From Streptomyces sp. R21 (GTDB lineage: Bacteria > Actinomycetota > Actinomycetes > Streptomycetales > Streptomycetaceae), in the NCBI RefSeq assembly GCF_041051975.1, contig NZ_CP163435.1:5923001-5987000 (forward strand): a DNA stretch of 64,000 bases. Direction: 5' to 3'. Shown here in pieces: positions 41,338 through 49,745 of the stretch. The position numbers were made by a program, and so were the translations under genes. The notes under the pieces are model-generated. The model searched no databases. It saw only the letters and a program-made list of their open reading frames with translations, and was not told the origin of the DNA. The stretch's first letter is position 1; each line of letters begins with the position of its first letter.

Positions 41338-42219
41338 ATGAGGAGCAGCAACCCGGTCTTCTCGCGACGGGGCTTCAGCCGCGACAACGGCTACGCGGGG
41401 TTCAACGCGGCGCCGCAGGCCGGGGGACCCGCTACGGGCACGCAGGGCAACCCGTACGCGCAGCAGGGCGGCAACCCCTACGCGCAGAACCCGTACGCCC
41501 AGCAGGACCTTCAGTACGGCACTCCGCCGCAGGCCCCGGTCACCACCGGCCGCATGACGATGGACGACGTCGTCATGCGCTCGTCGATGACGCTCGGCAC
41601 GGTCGTCGTCGGCGCCATCCTGGCGTGGGCGCTGCTGCCGGTGTCCACCACCAGCTACGGCCTGGCCATCGGCTCCGCCCTCGTCGCCTTCGTGCTGGCG
41701 ATGGTGCAGTCGTTCAAGCGCACGGCCTCGCCCGCGCTGATCCTCGGATACGCCGCCTTCGAGGGCGTCTTCCTCGGGGTCATCAGCGAGATGTACAACA
41801 GCCGCTGGTCCGGCGCGCCCTTCCAGGCCGTGCTCGGCACCATGGCGGTCACCGGCGCGACCCTGCTCGTCTACAAGGCGGGCTGGATCCGGGTCACCGC
41901 ACGCTACGCACGCATCGGCATGGCCATCGCCATCGCCTTCGTGCTGACCATGGCGGTCAACCTGCTGCTCGTCGTCTTCGGGGTCGCCCCCGACGGCGGA
42001 CTGCGCAGCATGGGCCCGCTCGGTGCGGTCGTCGGCATCATCGCGATCCTCATCGGCGCGTTCTTCCTCACCCTCGACTTCAAGCAGATCGAGGACGGCA
42101 TCGCCTACGGCGCCCCGCGCGAGGAGGCCTGGCTGGCCGCGTTCGGCCTGACCATGACCATCGTGTGGATCTACGTCGAGATGCTGCGCCTGGTCGCCAT
42201 CTTCAGCGGTGACGACTAG
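41338..42219 (+). CDS. Bax inhibitor-1/YccA family membrane protein
   Basis: This is a 293-aa protein. The N-terminal 60 residues are cytosolic and contain repeated NPYAQ units (GNPYAQQ, GNPYAQN, NPYAQQD). Seven transmembrane helices follow (from about 80 to 290), with the family features SALVAFVLAMVQ, ILGYAAFEGVFLGVIS and FGLTMTIVWIYVEMLRL. YccA-type proteins bind FtsH and modulate membrane proteolysis in E. coli; in actinomycetes the role is unknown. ATG 41338 with GGAGGAG six bases upstream. Terminator follows at 42277. Confidence 0.9.
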   Translation: MRSSNPVFSRRGFSRDNGYAGFNAAPQAGGPATGTQGNPYAQQGGNPYAQNPYAQQDLQYGTPPQAPVTTGRMTMDDVVMRSSMTLGTVVVGAILAWALLPVSTTSYGLAIGSALVAFVLAMVQSFKRTASPALILGYAAFEGVFLGVISEMYNSRWSGAPFQAVLGTMAVTGATLLVYKAGWIRVTARYARIGMAIAIAFVLTMAVNLLLVVFGVAPDGGLRSMGPLGAVVGIIAILIGAFFLTLDFKQIEDGIAYGAPREEAWLAAFGLTMTIVWIYVEMLRLVAIFSGDD

Positions 42220-42276
42220 AAGTACGCAGCTGGAAGTACGCAGTAGCAAGCCCGCCGCCGAGCGGTGAGTGACGGA

Positions 42277-42313
42277 AGGGCCCGCGAACCAGAGACTGGT
42301 TCGCGGGCCCTTT
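42277..42313 (+). terminator. Terminator hairpin with short T-run
   Basis: There are perfect 15-bp arms (42277-42291 and 42297-42311), loop GAGAC, followed by TT. Confidence 0.85.
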
Positions 42314-42349
42314 GTCGTCGGGATGCCTTGTCGTCACGGTGGTGCGCGC

Positions 42350-42580
42350 TCAGAGCAGTTTGCGCGCGGCCCTCCTCAGGTCGTACTCGTGGATGATTGC
42401 CTTGGCGTGGCCGTACGCCAGGTCGTGTTCGGCGCGGAGCCAGCTGACCTTCTCCTCGAAGCGGAAGAGGGCGGGGCCGTCGTCTACCGTGCGCAGCCAG
42501 TCGGATACTTCACGACCGGTGCAGTGGGGGATGCGGGCGAGCAGATTGCGATGGGTCTCCTCGGAGAAGACTTGGGACAT
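42350..42580 (-). CDS. DUF4287-like small protein
   Basis: This is a 76-aa acidic/basic cytosolic protein: MSQVFSEETHRNLLARIPHC at the start, then TGREVSDWLRTVDD and HDLAYGHAKAIIHEYDLRR. The arrangement TG(R/K)xxxxW followed by HxLxYGHAxAI(I/V) is the DUF4287 pattern, a domain of unknown function. It starts divergently from the 103-aa gene and ends opposite the terminator. Shine-Dalgarno weak. Family call by pattern only. Confidence 0.7.
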   Translation of the reverse strand: MSQVFSEETHRNLLARIPHCTGREVSDWLRTVDDGPALFRFEEKVSWLRAEHDLAYGHAKAIIHEYDLRRAARKLL

Positions 42581-42680
42581 CGGCGCCTCCGGACGCGTGC
42601 GATGCGGTCGCTCTTCACGTCACCGTGCCTGAGCGTTGGCCCGTTGGCAACAGTCCCGGAGGGACGCGTAGGGTCGCGTC

Positions 42681-42992
42681 GTGCTTGATACGACGCCGTT
42701 GACCCGTGCCGTGGACCACTTCGCCGACCGGTTGAGGGCCGCGCCGCAGAGCCGCCTCCAGCGGAGCGCGGCGGCCGAGGCACTGGGCCTGGCCAGGGAG
42801 TTGGCACTGCGTGCCCAGCGTCTTGAGAACCCTACGAGGGAGCCTCGGGAGATGCCCGACGCGGGGATGTTCGCCGCGGCCGACCAAATCACCGTCGCCG
42901 TTCATGATTTGGCCCTCGTACTGACGAACGAGGGGGAGCTGGAGGAAGCGGTACGGCTCGTGGAGGAGGCACAGCAGCGCGCCGGAGTCTGA
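42681..42992 (+). CDS. Small conserved hypothetical protein (helical)
   Basis: This is a 103-aa all-helical protein that I do not recognise. It has an N-terminal amphipathic stretch LTRAVDHFADRLRA, a central Glu/Arg helix and a C-terminal LEEAVRLVEEAQQ. It probably forms a helical bundle. GTG start at 42681 without a Shine-Dalgarno, with TAGGGT (42669-42674) as a -10-like element seven bases before it and TTGGCA (42644-42649) 19 bp further up, so the transcript may be leaderless. It shares the promoter region with the DUF4287-like gene. Confidence 0.65.
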   Translation: MLDTTPLTRAVDHFADRLRAAPQSRLQRSAAAEALGLARELALRAQRLENPTREPREMPDAGMFAAADQITVAVHDLALVLTNEGELEEAVRLVEEAQQRAGV

Positions 42993-43059
42993 TCGATTGG
43001 TCAACCGATCGACTTCCGGCGCGATGAGGGTTCCGGTGGGCTGCAGGAACCTGCGGCTC

Positions 43060-43851
43060 CTACAGCGACGCTATGACCCGGTCCGCCAGGATGTACACGT
43101 TCTCCTCGCCGCACGCGAACGTCAGCGCGTACGCGCCGGAGACACCTGAGCCGCCGAGCAGGACCGGGGTCTCGCCCGAGCGCAGCGCCGCGGCCAGCCG
43201 CTCCGCGGTCTCGCGGTGGCCCGGGGTCATGCACAGCGTCGTACCGTCCGCGAAGACGTAGACGTCGAGCGTGCCCAGCGGGCCGGGACGGACGTCGGCC
43301 AGCGCCGTACGGGACTCGGCGAGTTCCTCCAGGCAGGACACCGTGCGCTCATGGTCGTTCACGACAGGTGACTGGACCGGTACGAAGTCCGGGTGCGAGG
43401 GGTGGCGGCGGCGGGCCGCGGCCAGTTCGGCGGAGTCGGCCGCGAACTCCTCGGCGTCCAGGCCCGGCTCGGTCACCGGCTCCAGGTGCTCCAGGCCCAC
43501 GAAGTCCGACGGGCGCGGCAGGAACAGTTCACTGTCGGGCAGGCCGAGCAGGGTGGGGACGTCAGAGGCGTCACGCGCCTCCTGGGCGGCCCAGAAGGCC
43601 CGCGCCTCGGCGAGCTCCCGCTCCCGCTCCTCCGCGAGCGCCTCGGCCACGGCAGCGCGTATCTCGTCCGTGTCGGCGGCGGCTCGGGCGGCGGGCACGA
43701 GACCGCGGGCGGCCTCGGCGCGGCTCTGGGTGATGTCGTCGTGCAGGGCCGCGACCTGCTTGCGCAGCACCAACAGGGTGCGCAGAACGGCGACGCCCAC
43801 GGCCGCGGTGGCGGCTGTGGTGAGCAGCAGAGCTACAGGCATGGCGCTCAC
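43060..43851 (-). CDS. Conserved actinobacterial membrane-anchored hypothetical protein
   Basis: This is a 263-aa protein of unknown function. One N-terminal helix (about 4-24, PVALLLTTAATAAVGVAVL) is followed by a Glu/Ala/Arg-rich coiled region (about 25-95), a linker, then a globular C-terminal domain (about 165-263) with PLGTLDVYVFADGTTLCMTPGHR and FACGEENVYILADRVIASL. The TLCMTPGH motif and the Cys pair could form a binding site. The GTG at 43851 has GGGAG seven bases upstream; a close ATG follows. Probably inner-membrane anchored. No neighbouring operon partner. Confidence 0.7.
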   Translation of the reverse strand: MSAMPVALLLTTAATAAVGVAVLRTLLVLRKQVAALHDDITQSRAEAARGLVPAARAAADTDEIRAAVAEALAEERERELAEARAFWAAQEARDASDVPTLLGLPDSELFLPRPSDFVGLEHLEPVTEPGLDAEEFAADSAELAAARRRHPSHPDFVPVQSPVVNDHERTVSCLEELAESRTALADVRPGPLGTLDVYVFADGTTLCMTPGHRETAERLAAALRSGETPVLLGGSGVSGAYALTFACGEENVYILADRVIASL

Positions 43852-44045
43852 TGACGTACTCCCGGTTCAAGGTCGACCCCCGACTTCCTACATCAGCTTG
43901 AAGGGCGGACTAACCATCTGTCAGTGCGTAACGTCACGAATGGGGCAGGACTTTGGGCCCGGGGTTTAGTTGTGGAATGGCTCTGACCTGCGCAAATCCC
44001 TCCTCGGAGGGAGATAGGTCACATCCTGGGGGAGATTGGATCACA

Positions 44046-44088
44046 AATCGGCCCGGACTCCGTGGGGTTACAGGGGTCCGGGCCGATT
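44046..44088 (-). terminator. Terminator hairpin downstream of the thiolase
   Basis: There are 13-bp arms (44046-44058 and 44076-44088), loop of 17, about 50 bases after the thiolase stop. Confidence 0.7.
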
Positions 44089-44140
44089 CGGTCACACTGC
44101 GATCAACTGCGGTGACGTAGGGGTGCTGTTCGGGCCCGGG

Positions 44141-45361
44141 TCAGCTGAGGCGCTCGATGACCATCGCCATGCCCTGGCCGCCGCCGACGCACATCGTCTC
44201 CAGACCGAACTGCTTGTCGTGGAACTGGAGGCTGTTGATGAGCGTGCCGGTGATGCGGGCGCCCGTCATGCCGAAGGGGTGGCCGACGGCGATGGCGCCG
44301 CCGTTCACGTTCAGCTTGTCCAGCGGGATGTTCAGGTCGCGGTACGACGGGATCACCTGGGCGGCGAAGGCCTCGTTGATCTCGAACAGGTCGATGTCGT
44401 CGACGGTGAGGCCGGCGCGCTTGAGCGCCTGCTTGCTCGCCTCCACCGGGCCGAGGCCCATGATCTCGGGAGACAGGCCCGTGACGCCCGTGGACACGAT
44501 GCGGGCGAGCGGGGTGAGGCCGAGCTCGCGGGCCTTCGTGTCCGACATGATCACGAGGGCGGCGGCGCCGTCGTTGAGCGGGCAGCAGTTGCCGGCCGTG
44601 ACCAGACCGTCGGGACGGAAGACCGGCTTGAGGCCGCCGACCGCCTCCATGGTGACGCCGGCGCGGGGGCCGTCGTCCTTGGCGACGACCGTGCCGTCGG
44701 GGGTCGTCACCGGGGTGATCTCGCGCTCCCAGAAGCCGTTCTTGATGGCTTCCTCGGCGAGGTTCTGCGAGCGGACACCGAACTCGTCCATGTCCTGGCG
44801 GGTGACGCCCTTCACGCGGGCCAGGTTCTCGGCGGTCTGGCCCATCGCGATGTACGCGTCCGGGAGCAGGCCGTCCTCGCGCGGGTCGTGCCAGCTCGAA
44901 CCCTCGCTGGCGGCGACCGCGGCGGTGCGGGCCTGCGCCTCGGCGAAGAGGGGGTTCATGGTGTCGGGCAGGCCGTCGCTGGAGCCCTTGACGCTCCGCG
45001 ACACCATCTCGACGCCGGCCGAGATGAAGACGTCGCCCTCGCCCGCCTTGATGGCGTGCAGGGCCATGCGGGAGGTCTGGAGCGAGGAGGAACAGTAGCG
45101 GGTGATGGTGCAGCCCGGGAGGTGGTCCATCCCCATCTGTACGGCGACGATCCGGCCGAGGTTGTGGCCCTGCTCCCCGCCGGGCAGGCCGCAGCCGAGC
45201 ATCAGGTCGTCGATGTCCTTCGGGTCCAGCTCGGGGACCTTGGCGAGGGCGGCCTGGATGATCGTGGCGGTCAGGTCGTCCGGGCGCAGGTCCTTGAGGG
45301 AGCCCTTGAAAGCGCGGCCGATGGGGGAGCGGGCGGTCGAGACGATCACGGCTTCGGGCAT
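44141..45361 (-). CDS. Acetyl-CoA C-acyltransferase (thiolase)
   Basis: This is a 406-aa thiolase joining or cleaving acyl-CoA in beta-oxidation or acetoacetyl-CoA metabolism. The acylated Cys lies in RYCSSSLQ (Cys90). INEAFAAQ has the His/Glu region and GHPFGMTGAR the catalytic His. The second Cys is in CVGGGQGMAMVI. The residues NGGAIAVGHP are typical. Start ATG at 45361, MPEAVIVSTARSPIGRA, with GGAG five bases upstream. A palindromic AAGCGCTT element lies about 140 bp upstream. Substrate length preference cannot be read from sequence. Confidence 0.92.
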   Translation of the reverse strand: MPEAVIVSTARSPIGRAFKGSLKDLRPDDLTATIIQAALAKVPELDPKDIDDLMLGCGLPGGEQGHNLGRIVAVQMGMDHLPGCTITRYCSSSLQTSRMALHAIKAGEGDVFISAGVEMVSRSVKGSSDGLPDTMNPLFAEAQARTAAVAASEGSSWHDPREDGLLPDAYIAMGQTAENLARVKGVTRQDMDEFGVRSQNLAEEAIKNGFWEREITPVTTPDGTVVAKDDGPRAGVTMEAVGGLKPVFRPDGLVTAGNCCPLNDGAAALVIMSDTKARELGLTPLARIVSTGVTGLSPEIMGLGPVEASKQALKRAGLTVDDIDLFEINEAFAAQVIPSYRDLNIPLDKLNVNGGAIAVGHPFGMTGARITGTLINSLQFHDKQFGLETMCVGGGQGMAMVIERLS

Positions 45362-45758
45362 CACGGCTCCATTGGCGTACGGGGTTCCCTTGCGGGACTT
45401 GCGGACTGAGGACTTGCAGGCAGGGCTGGTTGGGAAGTTACCCGTACGTATGGCTTGGGTCACGGGTGTCGGGGTGTGACCCTGGCCGCAATTGTCTAAG
45501 CGCTTGCTTTTCTCTGGCGGGGGCGCCGTTCGCAGGGGGGTGCGTGGGGGGTCGGGGCCGTGCCGGTGGGCGACTGCGGGTGCGTACTCGCTTTGCTGCG
45601 GGCAATCGTGCCGCTGGGGCGGCACGGGTGGGCGCAGGCGGCGCCTCGATAGCGCCGAGTTGCGTGACCCACCCCCGCTCAGCACCCATGCCGGGTAACT
45701 GTGCAAACGAGGGGTGACCGGGGTTTGCCCACCCACCCCGGGGGTCGGAGTCGGACGG
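45362..45758. promoter_or_regulatory. 397-bp thiolase upstream region with AAGCGCTT palindrome
   Basis: No gene is seen. The minus-strand reading GCAAGCGCTTAGAC (palindromic core 45498-45505) resembles operators found ahead of acyl-CoA metabolic genes regulated by TetR-type factors. The remainder is G-rich on the plus strand. Confidence 0.4.
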
Positions 45759-46781
45759 TTACGGGGAGCCGGCCGGGGCCGGGTCTGTGGCGGGGAGGCG
45801 GCGTCGGCGGCGGCGTTTGAGGAGGGCCCAGGGGCCGCGGGGGCCCGTGGGCATGGCGGCCGTGACCTCCGTGCCGGGCTCCGAGGCCGCCTCGGCGGCA
45901 GCCCGGGCCACAGGAAGGAACCCCTCGCGGCGCGAGACGTCGGGCCGCTCCTCCTCCGCCGGCCAGAGGCCGAGGGCCGCGCAGACGGTGGGGAGGACAG
46001 CCATGGCCGCCGTCGCGTACCCCTCCGCCGAGGGGTGGTAGTTGTCCGGGCCGAACATCTCGCGCGGGTTCGCCTCGAACTCCGGCCCCAGCAGGTCGCC
46101 CATCGACACGGTCCGCCCGCCCTGCTCGACCGTCCCGATCGTCTGCGCCGCCGCCAGCTGCCGCGACGCCCGCCGGGCCAGCCACCGCAGCGGCTGCTGG
46201 ACCTGCTCCACCGTCCCCAGGTCGGGACAGGTGCCGACCACCACCTCCGCGCCGGCGGTCCGCAGCCGCCGTACCGCCGAGGACAGATGCCGCACCGAGC
46301 GGGTCGCCGGCATCCGGTGGGTCACATCGTTCGCGCCGATCATGATCACGCAGACGTCCGGCACCCGGGACGGGTCCGCGAGGATGAGCACCACCTGTCG
46401 GTCGAGGTCGTCCGACTGGGCCCCGGGCAGCGCCACATTGCGCAGCTCCACCGGGCGCTCGGCCACCGCCGCGAGTCCCGAGGCGATCAGCGCCCCCGGA
46501 GTCTGCCGGGACCGGTGCACCCCCTGGCCCGCCGCCGTGGAGTCACCCAGCATCGCCAGGCGCAGCGGAGGTTCGGAGGAATCGGCGTACGCGTACCCGT
46601 ACAGGCCGTCGGCGCTCGGAGCGTGCGGGCTGTGCCCGTTGCCCACGTGCCGCTTCGCCAGCTGCACCTCGGCCAGCACCAGGCCGATCGTGGCCGCGCC
46701 CACCAGCCCGATCCCACCGCCGCCGTACGCGGCGCCCGCCGCGATGCGGCGGGCCACCCTCGCCCTCGACAAGCTCGTCAT
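45759..46781 (-). CDS. SGNH/GDSL-type esterase, membrane-anchored or exported
   Basis: This is a 340-aa protein. An Arg-rich head and one hydrophobic helix (about 18-40) resemble an uncleaved signal anchor. The SGNH hydrolase domain follows, with block I GDSTAAGQGV (about 75-84, catalytic Ser), block III GANDVT (about 148-153) and block V DNYHPS (His, about 258-263). The C-terminal end is Arg/Ala-rich. Such enzymes deacylate lipids or polysaccharides at the cell surface. The ATG at 46781 is preceded by GGAGG 12 bases away, a long spacing, so the start could be a little upstream. Gene followed downstream by the thiolase promoter region. Confidence 0.85.
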   Translation of the reverse strand: MTSLSRARVARRIAAGAAYGGGGIGLVGAATIGLVLAEVQLAKRHVGNGHSPHAPSADGLYGYAYADSSEPPLRLAMLGDSTAAGQGVHRSRQTPGALIASGLAAVAERPVELRNVALPGAQSDDLDRQVVLILADPSRVPDVCVIMIGANDVTHRMPATRSVRHLSSAVRRLRTAGAEVVVGTCPDLGTVEQVQQPLRWLARRASRQLAAAQTIGTVEQGGRTVSMGDLLGPEFEANPREMFGPDNYHPSAEGYATAAMAVLPTVCAALGLWPAEEERPDVSRREGFLPVARAAAEAASEPGTEVTAAMPTGPRGPWALLKRRRRRRLPATDPAPAGSP

Positions 46782-46878
46782 CCGTCGCCGCCACCTCCTC
46801 TTAGCCGTACACCCACTGCTTGCCCCGTAGAGCAGGTCGGCCAATCTCAACGGCACGTGAACGCCCACGTCGGGCCCC

Positions 46879-46938
46879 AGGCCCTGTCGTCGCAATCCCG
46901 CCCTTCGGGCGAACGGCGGGATTGCGACGACAGGGCCT
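46879..46938. repeat. 24-bp perfect inverted repeat (hairpin) upstream of cbs
   Basis: The arms at 46879-46902 and 46915-46938 match perfectly around a 12-base loop. The arm contains CCCTGTCGTCGCAATCCCGC. It lies 46 bp before the cbs GTG. I recall similar elements as dispersed Streptomyces intergenic repeats, but cannot check. It could act as an attenuator or a REP-like element. Confidence 0.85.
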
Positions 46939-46983
46939 AGGCTGGCAAGACCATCCCTCAGATACACAGCTCCGGAGACAACG

Positions 46984-48378
46984 GTGCAATTCCACGACTC
47001 GATGATCAGCCTCGTCGGCAACACCCCGCTGCTGAGGCTCAACAACGTGACCGCAGGCATCCAGGCGACCGTCCTGGCGAAGGTTGAGTACTTCAACCCC
47101 GGCGGGTCCGTGAAGGACCGCATCGCCCTGCGCATGATCGAGGCCGCGGAGGAGAGCGGCGCCCTCAAGCCCGGGGGCACGATTGTGGAGCCGACCAGCG
47201 GGAACACCGGTGTCGGGCTCGCGATCGTCGCGCAGCAGAAGGGGTACAAGTGCATCTTCGTGTGCCCCGACAAGGTCAGCACCGACAAGATCAATGTGTT
47301 GCGGGCGTACGGGGCCGAGGTTGTCGTCTGCCCGACCGCTGTCGATCCCGAGCACCCTGACTCTTACTACAACGTCTCGGACCGGCTCGTGCGCGAGACG
47401 CCCGGTGCCTGGAAGCCCGACCAGTACTCCAACCCCAACAACCCCCTCTCGCACTATCACTCCACCGGCCCTGAGCTGTGGGAACAGACGGACGGGCGGA
47501 TCACCCACTTCGTGGCGGGTGTGGGGACCGGCGGCACCATCTCCGGGACCGGGCGCTACCTGAAGGACGCCAGCGACGGCAAGGTCCAGGTCATCGGCGC
47601 CGACCCCGAGGGGTCGGTGTACTCCGGCGGGTCCGGGCGGCCGTACCTCGTCGAGGGCGTCGGCGAGGACTTCTGGCCCACCGCCTATGACCGGACCGTC
47701 GCCGACGAGATCGTCGCCGTGTCCGACAAGGACTCCTTCCAGATGACCCGCCGGCTGGCGAAGGAGGAAGGGCTGCTGGTGGGCGGTTCGTGCGGCATGG
47801 CGGTCGTCGCCGCGCTGCGCGTCGCCGAGCGGCTCGGGCCCGACGATGTCGTGGTCGTGCTGCTGCCGGACAGCGGGCGCGGGTACCTCAGCAAGATCTT
47901 CAACGACGAGTGGATGGCCGACTACGGCTTCCTGGAGGACTCCGGGCCGAGCGCCCGAGTCGGTGACGTCCTCAACGACAAGGAGCACGGCCACATCCCC
48001 TCCCTCGTGCACATGCACCCGGAGGAGACCGTCGGCGAGGCCATCGAGGTGCTGCGCGAGTACGGCGTCTCGCAGATGCCCATCGTCAAGCCCGGCGCCG
48101 GCCACCCCGACGTGATGGCCGCCGAGGTCATCGGCTCGGTCGTCGAGCGCGAGCTGCTCGGCGCGCTGTTCACCAAGCAGGCCTCCCTGGAGGACCCGCT
48201 GGAGAAGCACATGTCCGCGCCGCTGCCGCAGGTCGGCTCCGGTGAGCCGGTCGGCGACCTGATGTCCGTGCTCGGCAGCGCCGACGCGGCGATCGTCCTC
48301 GTCGAGGGCAAGCCCACCGGTGTCGTCAGCCGCCAGGACCTGCTCGCCTTCCTCGCCAAGGGCGGCACCAAGCAGTAA
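46984..48378 (+). CDS. cbs: Cystathionine beta-synthase
   Basis: This is a 464-aa PLP enzyme condensing serine and homocysteine to cystathionine (reverse transsulfuration). The catalytic part (1-320) has the Lys in GGSVKDRIALRM (about 40-51), TSGNTGVGLAIVAQQKGYKC (about 70-89), the PLP-phosphate Gly loop GTGGTISGTGRYL and SCGMA. The C-terminal 120 residues are two CBS motifs (about 340-460, PEETVGEAIEVLREYGVSQM and DLMSVLGSADAAIVLV), a regulatory pair. GTG start with GGAG seven bases upstream. No SAM riboswitch is seen in the leader. Confidence 0.94.
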   Translation: MQFHDSMISLVGNTPLLRLNNVTAGIQATVLAKVEYFNPGGSVKDRIALRMIEAAEESGALKPGGTIVEPTSGNTGVGLAIVAQQKGYKCIFVCPDKVSTDKINVLRAYGAEVVVCPTAVDPEHPDSYYNVSDRLVRETPGAWKPDQYSNPNNPLSHYHSTGPELWEQTDGRITHFVAGVGTGGTISGTGRYLKDASDGKVQVIGADPEGSVYSGGSGRPYLVEGVGEDFWPTAYDRTVADEIVAVSDKDSFQMTRRLAKEEGLLVGGSCGMAVVAALRVAERLGPDDVVVVLLPDSGRGYLSKIFNDEWMADYGFLEDSGPSARVGDVLNDKEHGHIPSLVHMHPEETVGEAIEVLREYGVSQMPIVKPGAGHPDVMAAEVIGSVVERELLGALFTKQASLEDPLEKHMSAPLPQVGSGEPVGDLMSVLGSADAAIVLVEGKPTGVVSRQDLLAFLAKGGTKQ

Positions 48379-48756
48379 GAACTCCCGTTCGGTTCCCCGT
48401 CGTGCACGGATCTTCCGGTTCCTTCGGCGGGGAACTTCGCAGAAGTGGTACGAGCGCGTCACGTCCGCGCAGCACCCGCTTAACACGGGTCCGGCACATT
48501 AGTGGGTGTCGGCAGGGCGGGAGCGGCTCCCCGCCCCGGCCGACACCGAAAACGGCGTCAAGGACCTCCGGAGCGGCTCCCGGACCTCCATGGACGCCCA
48601 GGACGCGAAGCTCGGCCCTGACCCGGCTCGCGTCCCTCGCGGGGACCGCCGTCGTCCCGCCCTCCCGGCAACGGGGGGTGCGGCGGTCCCCGCGCACCCT
48701 TTTGCGCCTAAACCGGCGCCGCTCTCGCGGACCAGATTGCTCGCCGTCGGGGTTCC
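48379..48756. other. 378-bp region between cbs and the XRE regulator gene, with terminator
   Basis: Apart from the terminator at 48505-48547 there is nothing convincing. A 112-codon plus-strand reading begins in the hairpin at 48506 and runs into the regulator gene in antisense; it has no family signature. Confidence 0.6.
48505..48547 (+). terminator. Terminator hairpin after cbs
   Basis: GGTGTCGGC...GCCGACACC (48505-48513, 48539-48547) extends inward with a second GC-rich helix and a short loop. Confidence 0.75.
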
Positions 48757-49599
48757 TCAACTGATGGTTGCGGCCTTCGTCGCTTTCCAACTTCCGAGCA
48801 GCGCCAAGCGCTCCGCCGTCTCCGAACCCGGTTCCGGGGTGTAGGCCACGATCGTCTGGTCCGGGTCCGAGGGGACCGCCAGCGTTTCGTACGGGAGGGT
48901 CAGCAGGCCCGCCACCGGGTGCCGGACGCGCTTGACGCCGTACGCGCACGCCGCGACCTGGTGGTCCGCCCACAGTCGGCGGAAGTCCTCGTTCTTGAGG
49001 GAGAGTTCGCCGACCAGGGCGCACAGCTCGCGGTCGTCGGGGTGCAGGCCCGCGTCGATGCGCAGGTTGGCGATCGTCTGGGCGGCCACCGCGTGCCACT
49101 CGGGGTAGAAGTCGCGGGCCGCCGGGTCGAGGAAGACCTGGCGCGGGATGTTGCGGACGGCGGGATCCATGCGGCTGAAGCCGCTCACGGCGTCGCCGAG
49201 CGCGTTCCACGCCAGGATGTCCATACGGCGGCCCAGGATGAACGCCGGGACGCGCTCCATGCTGTCCAGCAGCAGCTGGACGCCGGGGCGTACGCGGGGT
49301 GCGGCCGGGCGGCGGCGCTGCTGCTCCTTGCGCGGGCGGGCCACCGTACGCAGGTAGGCGTGTTCCGTCTCGTCCATCCGCAGCACGCGCGCGATCGCGT
49401 CCAGGACCGCGTCCGAGACGCTCGGACCGCGCCCCTGTTCGAGGCGGATGTAGTAGTCGACGCTCACTCCCGCGAGCTGTGCCACCTCCTCGCGGCGCAG
49501 GCCCGGTACGCGGCGGCGGCCGTGCGAGGGCAGACCGACTTCGTCGGGTGTGATGCGTGCGCGGCGTGAGCGCAGGAAGTCTCCGAGGTCCCCGTCCAT
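48757..49599 (-). CDS. XRE-family transcriptional regulator with MmyB-like ligand domain
   Basis: This is a 280-aa regulator. The N-terminal helix-turn-helix has RRVPGLRREEVAQLAGVSVD (about 29-48) and YYIRLEQGRG. The C-terminal part reads RVPAFILGRRMDILAWNALG and DPAARDFYPEW, which is the MmyB/PAS-like ligand-binding domain described for MmyB-type regulators. Such genes commonly lie divergent from a short-chain dehydrogenase, as here (SDR at 49746), and usually repress it. Start ATG at 49599 (MDGDLGDFLRSRRARI). Ligand unknown; fatty-acid-like ligands have been proposed for the family. Confidence 0.9.
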   Translation of the reverse strand: MDGDLGDFLRSRRARITPDEVGLPSHGRRRVPGLRREEVAQLAGVSVDYYIRLEQGRGPSVSDAVLDAIARVLRMDETEHAYLRTVARPRKEQQRRRPAAPRVRPGVQLLLDSMERVPAFILGRRMDILAWNALGDAVSGFSRMDPAVRNIPRQVFLDPAARDFYPEWHAVAAQTIANLRIDAGLHPDDRELCALVGELSLKNEDFRRLWADHQVAACAYGVKRVRHPVAGLLTLPYETLAVPSDPDQTIVAYTPEPGSETAERLALLGSWKATKAATIS

Positions 49600-49633
49600 G
49601 GGTTCGATCCTAGGCGGGACGCGCGCCGCGAAC

Positions 49634-49646
49634 CTGGTACTGCCAG
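49634..49646. promoter_or_regulatory. Palindrome CTGGTACTGCCAG in the divergent promoter
   Basis: It is a 13-bp near-perfect palindrome between the XRE regulator and SDR genes. It is the natural operator candidate of the regulator, though not experimentally linked. Confidence 0.5.
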
Positions 49647-49745
49647 ACCCAGGAAAAGCGCATCCCTGGGTAGGACGGGCCGAAGCACCGAGTGTGGTTC
49701 TCGTCGCCGGGCGGACCGGCGGCCACCATCACCTCGGGAGTTTCC

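Noticed and set aside
46782..46983. SAM riboswitch before cbs
   Set aside because: The leader shows only the 24-bp inverted repeat; SAM-I/II landmarks are absent.
48506..48844. Small plus-strand frame after cbs
   Set aside because: It starts in the terminator hairpin, overlaps the XRE regulator and has no family signature.
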